Assembly (NCBI RefSeq): GCF_036014115.1
Contig: NZ_CP107913.1
Location: forward strand, 6,937,501 to 7,001,500
DNA length: 64,000 nt
Reading direction: 5' to 3'
DNA from: Streptomyces sp. NBC_00448
Lineage (GTDB): Bacteria > Actinomycetota > Actinomycetes > Streptomycetales > Streptomycetaceae
Part shown: in pieces, positions 20,470-28,350 of the stretch
Layout: the number at the start of each line of letters is the position of its first letter
Numbering within the stretch: position 1 is the first letter of the stretch
Translations under genes and position numbers: made by a program
Notes under the pieces: generated by a model
The model's database searches: none
The model's input: the letters and a program-made list of their open reading frames with translations, nothing else
Told to the model about the DNA's origin: nothing

Positions 20470-21738
20470 GTGTCGCGCGGTAGGGGAGTCAGGACTTTGA
20501 AGCCGATAGGTGGGGCCCGTGGTGCCAGAAGGCACGCGGCTGCGGCTCTGGTGCTCGGAGCGCTGATGCTGGTGGTGACCGCTTGCGGTCCCGACGGCAG
20601 CGGCAGCAAGGCGAGCTCGGGCAGCGACGACGGCAAGGGCGGTGGCGCCAAGACCAGCGCCCCGGACACGACCGTCTCGAAGGCGGTCGTCGACATCACG
20701 CCCAAAGACGGCGCGAGCAACGTCGCGACCACCGGCGTGCTCAAGGTGGCGGCGACGGGCGGCAAGCTGTCCACGGTGACCGTGAAGGACGACAAGGGCA
20801 ACCCGGTGGACGGCAGCATCACGTCCGACGGGCTCGGCTGGGCGCCGAGCGGCCATCTGAACACCTCCACCGAGTACACGGTGGACGCGTCCGCGAAGGA
20901 CTCCTCGGGCCGCGAGTCCGACAAGCACGCGACCTTCACCACGGTGGTGCCCAAGGACTCCTTCGTCGGGTTCTTCACCCCGGAGGACAACTCCACCGTG
21001 GGTGTCGGCATGGAGGTGTACCTCAACTTCAACCGGCCGATCACCAACAAGAAGGCCGTCGAGCAGGGGCTGAGCGTCACCGCGTCGCCGTCCGTGCCGA
21101 TCGCGGGCCACTGGAACGGCAACACCCAGCTCTTCTTCCGCCCGCAGGACTACTGGGCGGCCGGCACCAAGGTCACCCTCAAGCTCAACCTGGACGGGGT
21201 GGAGGGCGCCCCCGGGGTGTACGGCAAGCAGAACAAGTCGGTGCACTTCACGGTGGCCCGCCGCCAGGTCAGCGTGGTGGACGCGGCGAAGCACACCATG
21301 ACCGTCTACCGCGACAACAAGGCGATCAGGACCATCCCGATCTCCTCCGGCGCTCCGGACCACACCACGTACAACGGCAAGATGGTGATCTCGGAGAAGT
21401 ACATCAAGACCCGGATGAACGGCGACACGGTCGGCTTCGGCGGGGAGTACGACATCCCGGACGTGCCGCACGCGATGCGGCTGACCAACTCCGGCACCTT
21501 CATCCACGGCAACTACTGGGCCGCGACCTCCGTCTTCGGCCACAGCAACACCAGCCACGGCTGCGTCGGGCTGCACGACGTGCGCGGCGCGGGTGACGCG
21601 AGCACACCGGCCGCCTGGTTCTACAACAACTCGCTGATCGGGGACGTGGTCCAGGTGACCAACTCCCACGACAAGACGGTGCAGTGGTACAACGGCCTCA
21701 ACGGCTGGAACATGCCGTGGAGCGAGTGGACCGCCTGA
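20470..21738 (+). CDS. L,D-transpeptidase lipoprotein, long paralogue
   Basis: 422 residues. Lipobox VVTAC near 38, a Ser/Gly-rich linker, two tandem Ig-like domains (about 75-155 and 165-265), then a YkuD domain with HGNYWAA and SHGCVGL, catalytic Cys365. This is the domain order of mycobacterial Ldt enzymes. GTG at 20470 has GGGGGAG about 8 nt upstream. The upstream paralogue lacks the first Ig-like domain but shares the rest closely (for example VGFGGEYDIPDVPHAMRLT in both), so a tandem duplication followed by domain loss or gain is likely. A strong terminator follows. Confidence 0.93.
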   Translation: MSRGRGVRTLKPIGGARGARRHAAAALVLGALMLVVTACGPDGSGSKASSGSDDGKGGGAKTSAPDTTVSKAVVDITPKDGASNVATTGVLKVAATGGKLSTVTVKDDKGNPVDGSITSDGLGWAPSGHLNTSTEYTVDASAKDSSGRESDKHATFTTVVPKDSFVGFFTPEDNSTVGVGMEVYLNFNRPITNKKAVEQGLSVTASPSVPIAGHWNGNTQLFFRPQDYWAAGTKVTLKLNLDGVEGAPGVYGKQNKSVHFTVARRQVSVVDAAKHTMTVYRDNKAIRTIPISSGAPDHTTYNGKMVISEKYIKTRMNGDTVGFGGEYDIPDVPHAMRLTNSGTFIHGNYWAATSVFGHSNTSHGCVGLHDVRGAGDASTPAAWFYNNSLIGDVVQVTNSHDKTVQWYNGLNGWNMPWSEWTA

Positions 21739-21752
21739 TCGTGTTCGACCGT

Positions 21753-21781
21753 ACGGCCCGCCCTTCGCCGGGGCGGGCCGT
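21753..21781. terminator. Stem-loop terminator after L,D-transpeptidase pair
   Basis: Perfect 11-bp stem (ACGGCCCGCCC / GGGCGGGCCGT) with a 7-nt loop, 14 bp past the stop and just before the crotonase gene. Confidence 0.85.
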
Positions 21782-21798
21782 CGTCGTACGCTCCGGTC

Positions 21799-22575
21799 AT
21801 GACTGAAACCCCGGTGATTCTTGAGGTCGAGGACGGCGTCGGCACCATCCGGCTGGACCGGCCGCCGATGAACGCGCTGGACGCGGCGATGCAGGACCTG
21901 CTCAAGGAGCTGGCCGAGCAGGCCGCCGCGCGGGCGGACGTACGGGCGGTGGTGGTGTGGGGCGGCCCGAAGGTGTTCGCGGCGGGCGCGGACATCAAGG
22001 AGATGCGGGCGATGTCGTACCAGGACATGGTGGACCGCTCGCGCGGGTTGCAGGACGCCTTCAGCGCGGTGGCCCGCATCCCGAAGCCGGTGGTGGCGGC
22101 GGTCAACGGCTACGCGCTGGGCGGCGGTTGCGAGCTGGCGCTGTGCGCGGACATCCGGATCGCCGCGGAGAACGCCAAGCTGGGCCAGCCGGAGATCCTG
22201 CTCGGGCTGATCCCGGGCGCGGGCGGCACCCAGCGGCTGGCCCGGCTGGTCGGCCCGTCCCGCGCCAAGGACCTGATCTTCACCGGCCGGACCGTCGGCG
22301 CGGCCGAGGCACAGACGCTCGGCCTGGTCGACCGGGTGGTCCCGGCCGAGCAGGTGTACGCGCAGGCGCTGGCGTGGGCGCGGCAGTTGGCCCGCGGCCC
22401 GGCGTACGCGCTGCGGGCCGCGAAGGAGGCCGTGGACGGCGGTCTGGACACCGACCTCGCCAGCGGGCTCACCCTCGAACGCACTCTGTTCGCCGGACTG
22501 TTCGCGACCGAGGACCGCGAGACGGGGATGCGCAGCTTCGTCGAGAACGGCCCCGGCCAGGCGGAGTTCGCCTGA
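21799..22575 (+). CDS. Enoyl-CoA hydratase/isomerase family protein
   Basis: 258 residues, normal crotonase length. Oxyanion-hole segments are FAAGADIKEM and GYALGGGCELALCADIRIA, and a catalytic-type Glu lies in QPEILLGLIPGAGGTQRLAR. That places it near the short-chain enoyl-CoA hydratases, which hydrate trans-2-enoyl-CoA in beta-oxidation. ATG at 21799. It follows a terminator, so it is its own unit. The exact substrate cannot be told from sequence. Confidence 0.92.
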   Translation: MTETPVILEVEDGVGTIRLDRPPMNALDAAMQDLLKELAEQAAARADVRAVVVWGGPKVFAAGADIKEMRAMSYQDMVDRSRGLQDAFSAVARIPKPVVAAVNGYALGGGCELALCADIRIAAENAKLGQPEILLGLIPGAGGTQRLARLVGPSRAKDLIFTGRTVGAAEAQTLGLVDRVVPAEQVYAQALAWARQLARGPAYALRAAKEAVDGGLDTDLASGLTLERTLFAGLFATEDRETGMRSFVENGPGQAEFA

Positions 22576-22732
22576 GCGCGGTTCGCTTCGCGGGCGGTCG
22601 CGGGCGCGGTCACGAGTGTTCGCGGCCGCCCGGCCGGGGGCGCGCCGGCGCCGTGTGACGCGGGTGACGCCGGTTCAGATGAATTAGCGGGGTTACCGGG
22701 CGAACCCGTCCTGTTACGGCCATCATGAAGAC

Positions 22733-23266
22733 ATGGCGGTACGGGGTGGTGCGGAGCAGCCGCGGCAGGCGGCACAAGTGGCCGGTGGGGTACCGCTCAT
22801 GGCCGCGGACGACCCCGGTGAGGCCGATGACCCCGACGACGCAGCCGCCGCCGCGGCCAAGGCACTGGAGCTGATCGGGGACCCCTCGGTCAAGGAGGTG
22901 CACCTCGCCTCGCGGCCCGAGTCGGCCTCCACCGCCCGCCGGCTGTCGCTGTCGGTGGTGCGGATGTGGGGCCTGCCGCACCTCGCCGACACCGTGGAAC
23001 TGCTCGTCTCGGAACTGGTCGGCAACGCGGTACGGCACACCGGCGCGCGGATGTTCGGGCTGCGGATGCAACGGCGGCGCGGCTGGGTGCGGGTGGAGGT
23101 GCGCGACCCGTCGCGGGCGCTGCCCTGCCTGATGCCGGTGCGCGAGATGGACACCAGCGGCCGCGGGCTCTTCCTGGTCGACAAGCTCTCCGACCGCTGG
23201 GGGGTCGACCTCCAGCCGCGCGGCAAGACCACGTGGTTCGAGCTGCGGGTCATGGACCGGATCTGA
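22733..23266 (+). CDS. Stand-alone HATPase (RsbW-like anti-sigma/regulatory kinase)
   Basis: 177 residues. After a disordered acidic N-terminus (about 1-55) there is a single histidine-kinase-type ATPase domain: N-box ELVGNAVRHTGARMF, G1-like VRDPSRALP and G2-like TSGRGLFLVDKLSDRWGV. No DHp or sensor domain. Streptomycetes carry dozens of such proteins, often anti-sigma factors or serine kinases paired with anti-anti-sigma proteins. No STAS or sigma gene is adjacent here, so the partner is unknown. Confidence 0.9.
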   Translation: MAVRGGAEQPRQAAQVAGGVPLMAADDPGEADDPDDAAAAAAKALELIGDPSVKEVHLASRPESASTARRLSLSVVRMWGLPHLADTVELLVSELVGNAVRHTGARMFGLRMQRRRGWVRVEVRDPSRALPCLMPVREMDTSGRGLFLVDKLSDRWGVDLQPRGKTTWFELRVMDRI

Positions 23267-23754
23267 GGGGTGCGGCACACTCGTCAGGAGCGGTGCGGGA
23301 CACTCGTCGGGAACCGTCGGGAACGGGAAGAGGCCCTCCGCGCGTCGGGGGGGATGACAGCGGGGGGCCTCTTCAACATCGCCGCGAAGCAGGGGGGGTG
23401 TTCCGCGGCGCCCTGGGAACGGCCGAGCTCGGGTCCGTGGCGGCCGTTGTACTCGACTCTCGCACGGGTCGGGGTGCGAGAGCAAGTTTGGGAAGCGTGT
23501 CTCTCGCCACAAACCGGGCATATTACTTGTGGATGAAAGGGTGACATGTGCCACCCACCTTGTAAATGATGGTTAAACTCTCTCATGACCTTTTCATATA
23601 GAGAATGCTTATGTGACCGGTGAGACCCTGTAGGGGGTTCACCCTGACTCCATGGTGGGGTAAGCCCCCATAGGAGTTGGGGGATTCGCCGGATGGGCAG
23701 GGCCGCGCCGCCGCGAGAGGCTCGGGTGGTCGGTCGGCAACACGAGGAGAGCCT
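23267..23754. other. Gene-free region with AT-rich patch and hairpin
   Basis: About 490 bp. Positions 23540-23620 are markedly A/T-rich for this genome and include TATAGA and TTTTCATATAG, plausible as a -10 region. An imperfect hairpin lies at 23619-23643 (arms GGTGA and TCACC plus ACCC/GGGG pairing). This is probably the promoter and leader of the GtrA-like gene. Short open frames here lack coding character. Confidence 0.5.
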
Positions 23755-24714
23755 GTGGCAGGCACCATGGCAGCAACGGGGGCGGGCACCGCCCCGGCGG
23801 CGATACGCGCCGTACCGGCCTTCGTCCGGTTCGTGGTCTTCGGCGGCGGTGTCACCCTGCTGGGCAGCGGCGCGCTGCTGCTGGTCGGCGACCGCGCGCC
23901 GGTCGCCGCCGCCAACGCCGTCGTCACCGTCGTGACCACCCTGCTCGCCACCGAACTGCACACCCGCTTCACCTTCCGGCGCGGCCGGGCGAGCTGGAGC
24001 GACCACTGCGCGAGCGGGCTCACGGTCCTGCTGTCGTACCTCTTCACCACCGGCGCGCTGCTCGGCTACGACGCCTTCCACACCGGCGGCGGCGCCCTGG
24101 TGCGGCAGGGCGTCTACCTCGCCGCCTCCGGGGCCGCCGGGATCGCCCGCTTCCTGCTGCTGCGGTACGTCTTCGCGCGTACCCGCCGCGCTCAGTCGCC
24201 GACCGCGCGCGGCGGGCGGATCGCCGGGGTCGCGGGCCAGGTGGCCGGCGTCGCGGGTCCGGTCGTGCGGGCCGCCCGGAGCGCTTGGGGTGCTTGGGGT
24301 GCCTGGGGTGCCTGGGGTGCGGCGCCGCTCGCCCGTGCCGTACGGGCCTTCCGGTTCGCGCCGGTCGTCGTGCCGCCGTCGGTGTCGCTGCCGATGCCGG
24401 TTCCGGTGCCGGTGCGCGTGGCCTTGCGGGCGCGGGGGCCGGTCGCCGCGCCGGGCGGGGGAGCGGTGGCCGCGGTGCCGGGTCCGCGCACCGCACCCGC
24501 CGACCCCGTACCCGGGCGGGCCGTGCCCGACATCCTCGTCGCCGCCGTGATCCCGTCGGGCCGGGCCGCCTCACGGCCCCCCGTCGTGGCAGCGGCCATC
24601 GCCGCCACGGTGCCCTGGGCCACGCCCGCGCTGTGGGCCATGGCCACCGCCTCCCCGCGCGAACCGGCACCCAACTTGCCGAGAATGTTGGCGACATCAA
24701 CTTCTTGGCCCTGA
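23755..24714 (+). CDS. GtrA-like family membrane protein with unusual tail
   Basis: Up to 319 residues from the GTG at 23755, which follows GAGGAG. Residues about 15-145 form a four-helix GtrA-like domain (FVRFVVFGGGVTLLG; AAANAVVTVVTTLLATELHTRFTFRR; GLTVLLSYLFTTGALLGY; YLAASGAAGIARFLLLRYVF), a fold linked to transfer of polyprenyl-linked sugars across the membrane. GtrA proteins normally end near 130-170 residues. Here the frame runs on through a Gly/Trp/Ala and Pro/Val repeat tail, and its last part lies opposite a LuxR-type relic with bad codon usage in this frame. The true C-terminus probably reflects run-on into rearranged DNA. Confidence 0.75.
   Translation: MAGTMAATGAGTAPAAIRAVPAFVRFVVFGGGVTLLGSGALLLVGDRAPVAAANAVVTVVTTLLATELHTRFTFRRGRASWSDHCASGLTVLLSYLFTTGALLGYDAFHTGGGALVRQGVYLAASGAAGIARFLLLRYVFARTRRAQSPTARGGRIAGVAGQVAGVAGPVVRAARSAWGAWGAWGAWGAAPLARAVRAFRFAPVVVPPSVSLPMPVPVPVRVALRARGPVAAPGGGAVAAVPGPRTAPADPVPGRAVPDILVAAVIPSGRAASRPPVVAAAIAATVPWATPALWAMATASPREPAPNLPRMLATSTSWP
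24192..24703 (-). pseudogene. Remnant of a LuxR-type HTH regulator (C-terminus only)
   Basis: Reading leftwards from the element end, the minus strand gives VDVANILGKLGAGSRGEAVAMA, which resembles the last helix of a GerE/LuxR DNA-binding domain, followed by a low-complexity Ala/Thr/Pro tail to a stop at 24192. Codon usage is good in this frame at 24650-24700 and poor on the opposite strand. No upstream HTH or effector domain exists, either before or beyond the TnpB element, so only the 3' end survives. Most of this stretch overlaps the tail of the GtrA-like frame in antisense. Confidence 0.5.
24283..24318. repeat. Four 9-bp tandem repeats
   Basis: Two copies of GCTTGGGGT followed by two of GCCTGGGGT, in frame with the GtrA-like reading frame (Trp-Gly-Ala repeats). 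Likely produced by slippage. Confidence 0.85.
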
Positions 24715-24766
24715 AGGCCGGTCTCGTCGACCTGGTCTCAGGCTTCGTCGCGCTCCCGACTGCCCC

Positions 24767-25993
24767 CTACGAGAGGACGGTCACGGGTCGCATCCACCAC
24801 TTCGGGCTATGTCCGTTGTGGTGCGGGTCCGTTGATGAGAACCCACGCCGAGCGTGCGCGGTTCGCACGTTGACCCCGGCGACGTGGTCGGCGGGGCCAG
24901 CGAGCCCGCACCGACGACAGCAGAAGGTGTCCCGGTCGGGACGATTGTTATTCGCGGTGTGCCCACATCTGGGGCACATCTGCGATGTGTAGGCCGGCTC
25001 CACCCAGATCACCGGGACCCCGGCGCTCTCAGCCTTGTACGCGATGTACCGGTCGAGTTGGTGGAACGGCCAGGAGGACAGCGCGGCCCGCTGATCGCGG
25101 CGGGGCCGTACCCGGTCGCGGATACCCCGAAGCTCCTCCAGGGCGATCCCGCGACCGGTGCTCCCCCAGAGCTCCGCCTGGGCGGGACCCCCAGCGACGG
25201 CCACGCAGTCCTTGGCAATGGTGTGGTTGATGTGCGCGGCGTGCCGCGCCTCCCTCCTCGCCCGCCGTTTCAACCGGCGGTTCGCACTACGAGTCCGCTT
25301 CGCCTGCAACTCCGCCCTCTTGCGGCCCTGCCACCTGCGGTAGCGCGACAGCCTGCGGCCGGAGTAGTTCCTGCCGTCCGAGGTCGTGGCGAGGTTGACG
25401 ATGCCCCGGTCCACCCCGATCCAGTCCACCGGGTGGACGTTCAGTGGGACGGCTGGGACCTCGCACACCGCGAGCAGGAACCACTTCCCCTCCCGGCACA
25501 CCAGATCGCTCCCGCCCTTCCGGAACCCGGCGAGGGTCTTCAAGTGGTCGGGCGCGCCGGTGAACCGCACACCTTTCAAGCGCCCCGCCACCGTCCAGAT
25601 ACTCGCGGTGCCCGCGTCGTGCTGCCAGTACAGCATCCGGTCGTCGAACGGCTGCGCCGCGTCCGGCCGGAACGCAATCCGCTTGCTCGTCGTCCGGGCC
25701 CGGCGCGGGGAGCCTTCCGGACCGAGCCGCCCGGCCCGGACGTTGCCGCGCAAGGCGGCGTACGCGTCCACGACCTTCTTCACCGTGCGCACCGCCGCCT
25801 GCGCACCCAGCCCGAACTCGCCCTTCAGCCGACCGTAGGTCAACTTGTGGAGGTCATTGCGCGAGGTAGCGCCCTTCGCGAACGCGACCGCCGAGACAGC
25901 GTCCGCCGCTTCGTTCACCACCCGCAGGGTCGCCGCCAGCGCAGCCGCCTCCTCCGGCCCCGGCGGCAGCCGCACCCGCACCATGATCTTCAC
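24767..25993 (-). CDS. tnpB: TnpB RNA-guided nuclease (IS605 OrfB family)
   Basis: 408 residues. N-terminal OrfB helical/WED region, then a RuvC-like nuclease. Catalytic candidates are Asp195 (WIGVDRG), Glu286 (GIALEELRG) and Asp369 (ADHVAGVNV), all present. The zinc ribbon is CPRCG (340-344) with CCRRCG (358-363). TnpB proteins are guided by an omega-RNA transcribed across the right end of the element. One oddity: residues about 268-278 (GGPAQAELWGS), between the helical segment and the RuvC-II strand, correspond exactly to a 33-nt intergenic repeat, an in-frame insertion. Catalytic residues suggest the protein could still be active, but the insertion might disturb it. Confidence 0.92.
   Translation of the reverse strand: MKIMVRVRLPPGPEEAAALAATLRVVNEAADAVSAVAFAKGATSRNDLHKLTYGRLKGEFGLGAQAAVRTVKKVVDAYAALRGNVRAGRLGPEGSPRRARTTSKRIAFRPDAAQPFDDRMLYWQHDAGTASIWTVAGRLKGVRFTGAPDHLKTLAGFRKGGSDLVCREGKWFLLAVCEVPAVPLNVHPVDWIGVDRGIVNLATTSDGRNYSGRRLSRYRRWQGRKRAELQAKRTRSANRRLKRRARREARHAAHINHTIAKDCVAVAGGPAQAELWGSTGRGIALEELRGIRDRVRPRRDQRAALSSWPFHQLDRYIAYKAESAGVPVIWVEPAYTSQMCPRCGHTANNNRPDRDTFCCRRCGLAGPADHVAGVNVRTAHARRGFSSTDPHHNGHSPKWWMRPVTVLS
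25161..25193. repeat. 33-nt repeat, copy 2, inserted in tnpB
   Basis: Matches 30 of 33 positions of the intergenic copy at 15057-15089. Here it is inside tnpB and adds exactly eleven codons without shifting the frame. Confidence 0.85.
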
Positions 25994-26249
25994 GATGACA
26001 GGCTAAACGGGGGCACTGACAATGCCTGCTGAGCCGCAACGCCACCGCGAGGGAGCGGCGCACTGCCAATCAGGCGACGGTCGTCCGCCTCGGCGCCGAA
26101 GTAAAGGTCAGGGAGCCAGGCGAGACGTATGGTGGAGCCACCAGGCGGCCGGTGCAAGGGACTCCGCCGAGCTCACCATCGTGTGGCCCATTCCCAGCGG
26201 CGGTCGGCGGAATCATGCCGGTCTCACGAACCAGGGAACGGGACACGCC

Positions 26250-27173
26250 ATGACCAAGGCCATCGCCTTCACCGAGTTCGGCACCCCTGACGTGCTGCAC
26301 ACCCTTGACGTCGACCTGCCCGAGCCGGGCGCCGGGCAGGTGCGGATCGCCGTGCGCGCCGCGGGCGTCAACCCGGTCGACAGCAAGATCCGTTCCGGCG
26401 CCATGCAGCAGGTCTTCCCGACCCCCTTCCCGCACGTGCCCGGCGTCGAGGCGTCGGGCGTGGTCGAGGCGGTCGGCTCCGGCGTCACCGGGTTCGCCGT
26501 CGGCGACGAGGTCTTCGGCCAGACCGTCACCGGTGCGTACGCCGAACAGGCCCTCGCGCCCGCCGACCGCCTGGCACCGAAGCCGGACAGTCTCGACTGG
26601 GCCGCCGCCGCGGCGCTCCCGGTCGCCACCGAGACCACCTACCGCGCGCTGGAGCCCCTCGCCCTGCGGCCCGGCGAGACGCTGCTCGTGCACGGTGCCG
26701 CCGGCGGGGTCGGCACCGTCGCCGTCCAGTTCGCGGTCGCGCGCGGCGTGAAGGTGATCGGCACCGCGAGCGACGCCAACCACGAGCGCCTGCGCGCGCT
26801 CGGCGCCGTACCGGTCCGCTACGGCGACGGCCTCGTCGAGCGGGTACGGGCCCTCGCTCCCGACGGGGTCGACGCCGCGTTCGACCTCTCCGGTCAGCCG
26901 CAGGCCCTCGCGGACTCCGTCGAACTGACCGGCGGCAGCGAACGCGTCATCACCGTCGCCAACGCCGTGGCCGCGAAGGAGGCCGGGATCGCGTTCACCG
27001 GCGGCGGCGAATCCGACCGCAGCCGGCCCGCCTTCGAGGAGGCGCTCGCCCTGCTCGCCGCCGGAAAGCTCCACCTCGCCGTGCACCGCGCCTATCCGCT
27101 CGCCGAGGCGGCCGACGCGCAGCGGGAGAGCGAGACGGGCCACGCGACCGGGAAGATCGTCCTGACCGTGTGA
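26250..27173 (+). CDS. Zinc-type NADP-dependent quinone oxidoreductase (MDR family)
   Basis: 307 residues. GroES-like domain (RAAGVNPVDSKIRSGAMQQVFPT, then PGVEASGVVEAVGSGV) and a Rossmann domain with LLVHGAAGGVGTVAVQFAVARG. It lacks the zinc-binding cysteines of alcohol dehydrogenases, as expected for the quinone oxidoreductase branch. It probably reduces quinones or enones with NADPH. ATG at 26250 gives the normal start MTKAIAFTEFG; the frame is open upstream into the element region but that is not coding. A long perfect stem-loop follows. Confidence 0.93.
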   Translation: MTKAIAFTEFGTPDVLHTLDVDLPEPGAGQVRIAVRAAGVNPVDSKIRSGAMQQVFPTPFPHVPGVEASGVVEAVGSGVTGFAVGDEVFGQTVTGAYAEQALAPADRLAPKPDSLDWAAAAALPVATETTYRALEPLALRPGETLLVHGAAGGVGTVAVQFAVARGVKVIGTASDANHERLRALGAVPVRYGDGLVERVRALAPDGVDAAFDLSGQPQALADSVELTGGSERVITVANAVAAKEAGIAFTGGGESDRSRPAFEEALALLAAGKLHLAVHRAYPLAEAADAQRESETGHATGKIVLTV

Positions 27174-27232
27174 GGACCTGAGCACGACACGGCGGGCCGC
27201 CTCGCCGTACGGCGGTCCGGGGTGCGTGGACG

Positions 27233-27271
27233 CGGCGGGTGGGCCGGACACGGAGTCCGGCCCACCCGCCG
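27233..27271. terminator. Stem-loop terminator after quinone oxidoreductase
   Basis: 17-bp perfect stem (core GGGTGGGCCGGAC) with a 5-nt loop, between convergent genes ending at 27173 and 27322. Confidence 0.9.
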
Positions 27272-27321
27272 TTCATGGGGTGCCGCGGTGCGTGGAGTGG
27301 TGCGGTGCGACGCTCAAGCGG

Positions 27322-28350
27322 CTACGGCGCCTTGTTGTAGACCGCGACGTAGTCGACGTTCATCTGACCGCCGGAGACCGTCGAGGAGTTGGGGCCGCCG
27401 CCGAACGCGTCGGGGAAGCCGCCGCCCATCGCCAGGTCGTAGATGATGAAGAACGGGTGGTCCACGGCGTTCGCCCACGTGGTGGCGTCCACCTGCGTGG
27501 AGTTGACGGTGAAGTAGTTCTGCCCGTCCAGGTACCAGCGGATCTGCTCGGGCGACACCGAGCGGTCGATCTGCACCGCGTACGTGTGGTAGCCGGTCTG
27601 GCAGCCGGAACAGGCGTGCTCGCCGGAGCCGATGCCGGTCGACTCGTTGCACGGGCCGCCCGGGTTGGTGCCGCAGTGCAGCGTGCCGAACACCGAGCTG
27701 CGGGCGTTGATGTCCTCCAGGATGTCCACCTCGCCCGAGGTCGGCCAGGTGGTGCCGGTGCGCAGCGTCGAGCCGAGCATCCAGAACGCGGGCCAGTAGC
27801 CCGCGCCGTTGGCCGTGGTCAGGTCCGGCTGCTGGATCGAGGACTGCATCATCACCACGCCGCCGGCGGGCGCGCCGAAGCTGTCGCTCTGCGTCTCGAT
27901 CCGGCCCGACGTCCAGCCCGAGCCCGGGTCCGATCCGTCGTGCAGCGCCTTCAGCACCAGGTGGCCGTTGCCGTCCTCGTAGACGTTCGAGGTGCTGTTG
28001 GTCATCGTCTCGATCTCACCGGTGCCGAAGCTGCTGCCCGGCCCGGTGTCGTACTTCCAATCCGACGACGGCACACCGGTGTTCGCGGCGCCGTTGAAGT
28101 CGTCGCTCCAGGTGGTGGTGAAGCCGGCAGGCGGCGCGGGCACGTCGTTCGGTGCGACGGTGGCCGCGGTCGGGGCGGCCGCGCTTCCGGTGCCCGTGGC
28201 CGCGGTCATCCCGGCCAGACTCAGCGCGGCCACGGCCAGCGCGGTCAGTGCCAACCGTCCTTTCGGCCTGCGGGTGCGCCGCGCCGCGCGGCCGGCGCGG
28301 CCTGGCCCGCCCTGCGCCTTCTCCTGCTCTGGTACCTGTCCGCTGGACAT
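27322..28350 (-). CDS. Secreted GH16 family beta-glucanase
   Basis: 342 residues. Long basic N-region then a signal peptide (about 31-58) and a GH16 jelly-roll domain. The catalytic motif is GEVDILED with nucleophile Glu207 and acid Glu212. It is expected to cleave beta-1,3 or mixed-linkage glucans outside the cell. ATG at 28350 is preceded by AGGAG with 5-nt spacing; an upstream ATG adds 18 residues without support. About 150 bp upstream lies a GAGAGCGCTCTC palindrome of LacI-family type, so it is probably repressed in the absence of a cello- or laminari-oligosaccharide. No carbohydrate-binding module is attached. Confidence 0.93.
   Translation of the reverse strand: MSSGQVPEQEKAQGGPGRAGRAARRTRRPKGRLALTALAVAALSLAGMTAATGTGSAAAPTAATVAPNDVPAPPAGFTTTWSDDFNGAANTGVPSSDWKYDTGPGSSFGTGEIETMTNSTSNVYEDGNGHLVLKALHDGSDPGSGWTSGRIETQSDSFGAPAGGVVMMQSSIQQPDLTTANGAGYWPAFWMLGSTLRTGTTWPTSGEVDILEDINARSSVFGTLHCGTNPGGPCNESTGIGSGEHACSGCQTGYHTYAVQIDRSVSPEQIRWYLDGQNYFTVNSTQVDATTWANAVDHPFFIIYDLAMGGGFPDAFGGGPNSSTVSGGQMNVDYVAVYNKAP

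Larger units (their letters stand above)
24697..26060 (-). mobile_element. TnpB-only element of the IS605/IS1341 type
   Basis: Contains tnpB without a tnpA transposase. The right end, downstream of tnpB, shows the small hairpin GGCCTTCAGGGCC (24707-24719, minus strand) followed by AAGAAGTTGA ending near 24697, the usual shape of an IS605-family right end. The left end lies somewhere between the tnpB start and about 26100; I could not fix it, so 26060 is approximate. The element interrupts or borders the LuxR-type remnant. Without TnpA it would depend on a transposase supplied from elsewhere. Confidence 0.65.

Noticed and set aside
26070-26249. Possible continuation of the LuxR-type gene beyond the TnpB element
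   Set aside because: Minus-strand translation gives no HTH or effector domain, so the upstream half is not present there.
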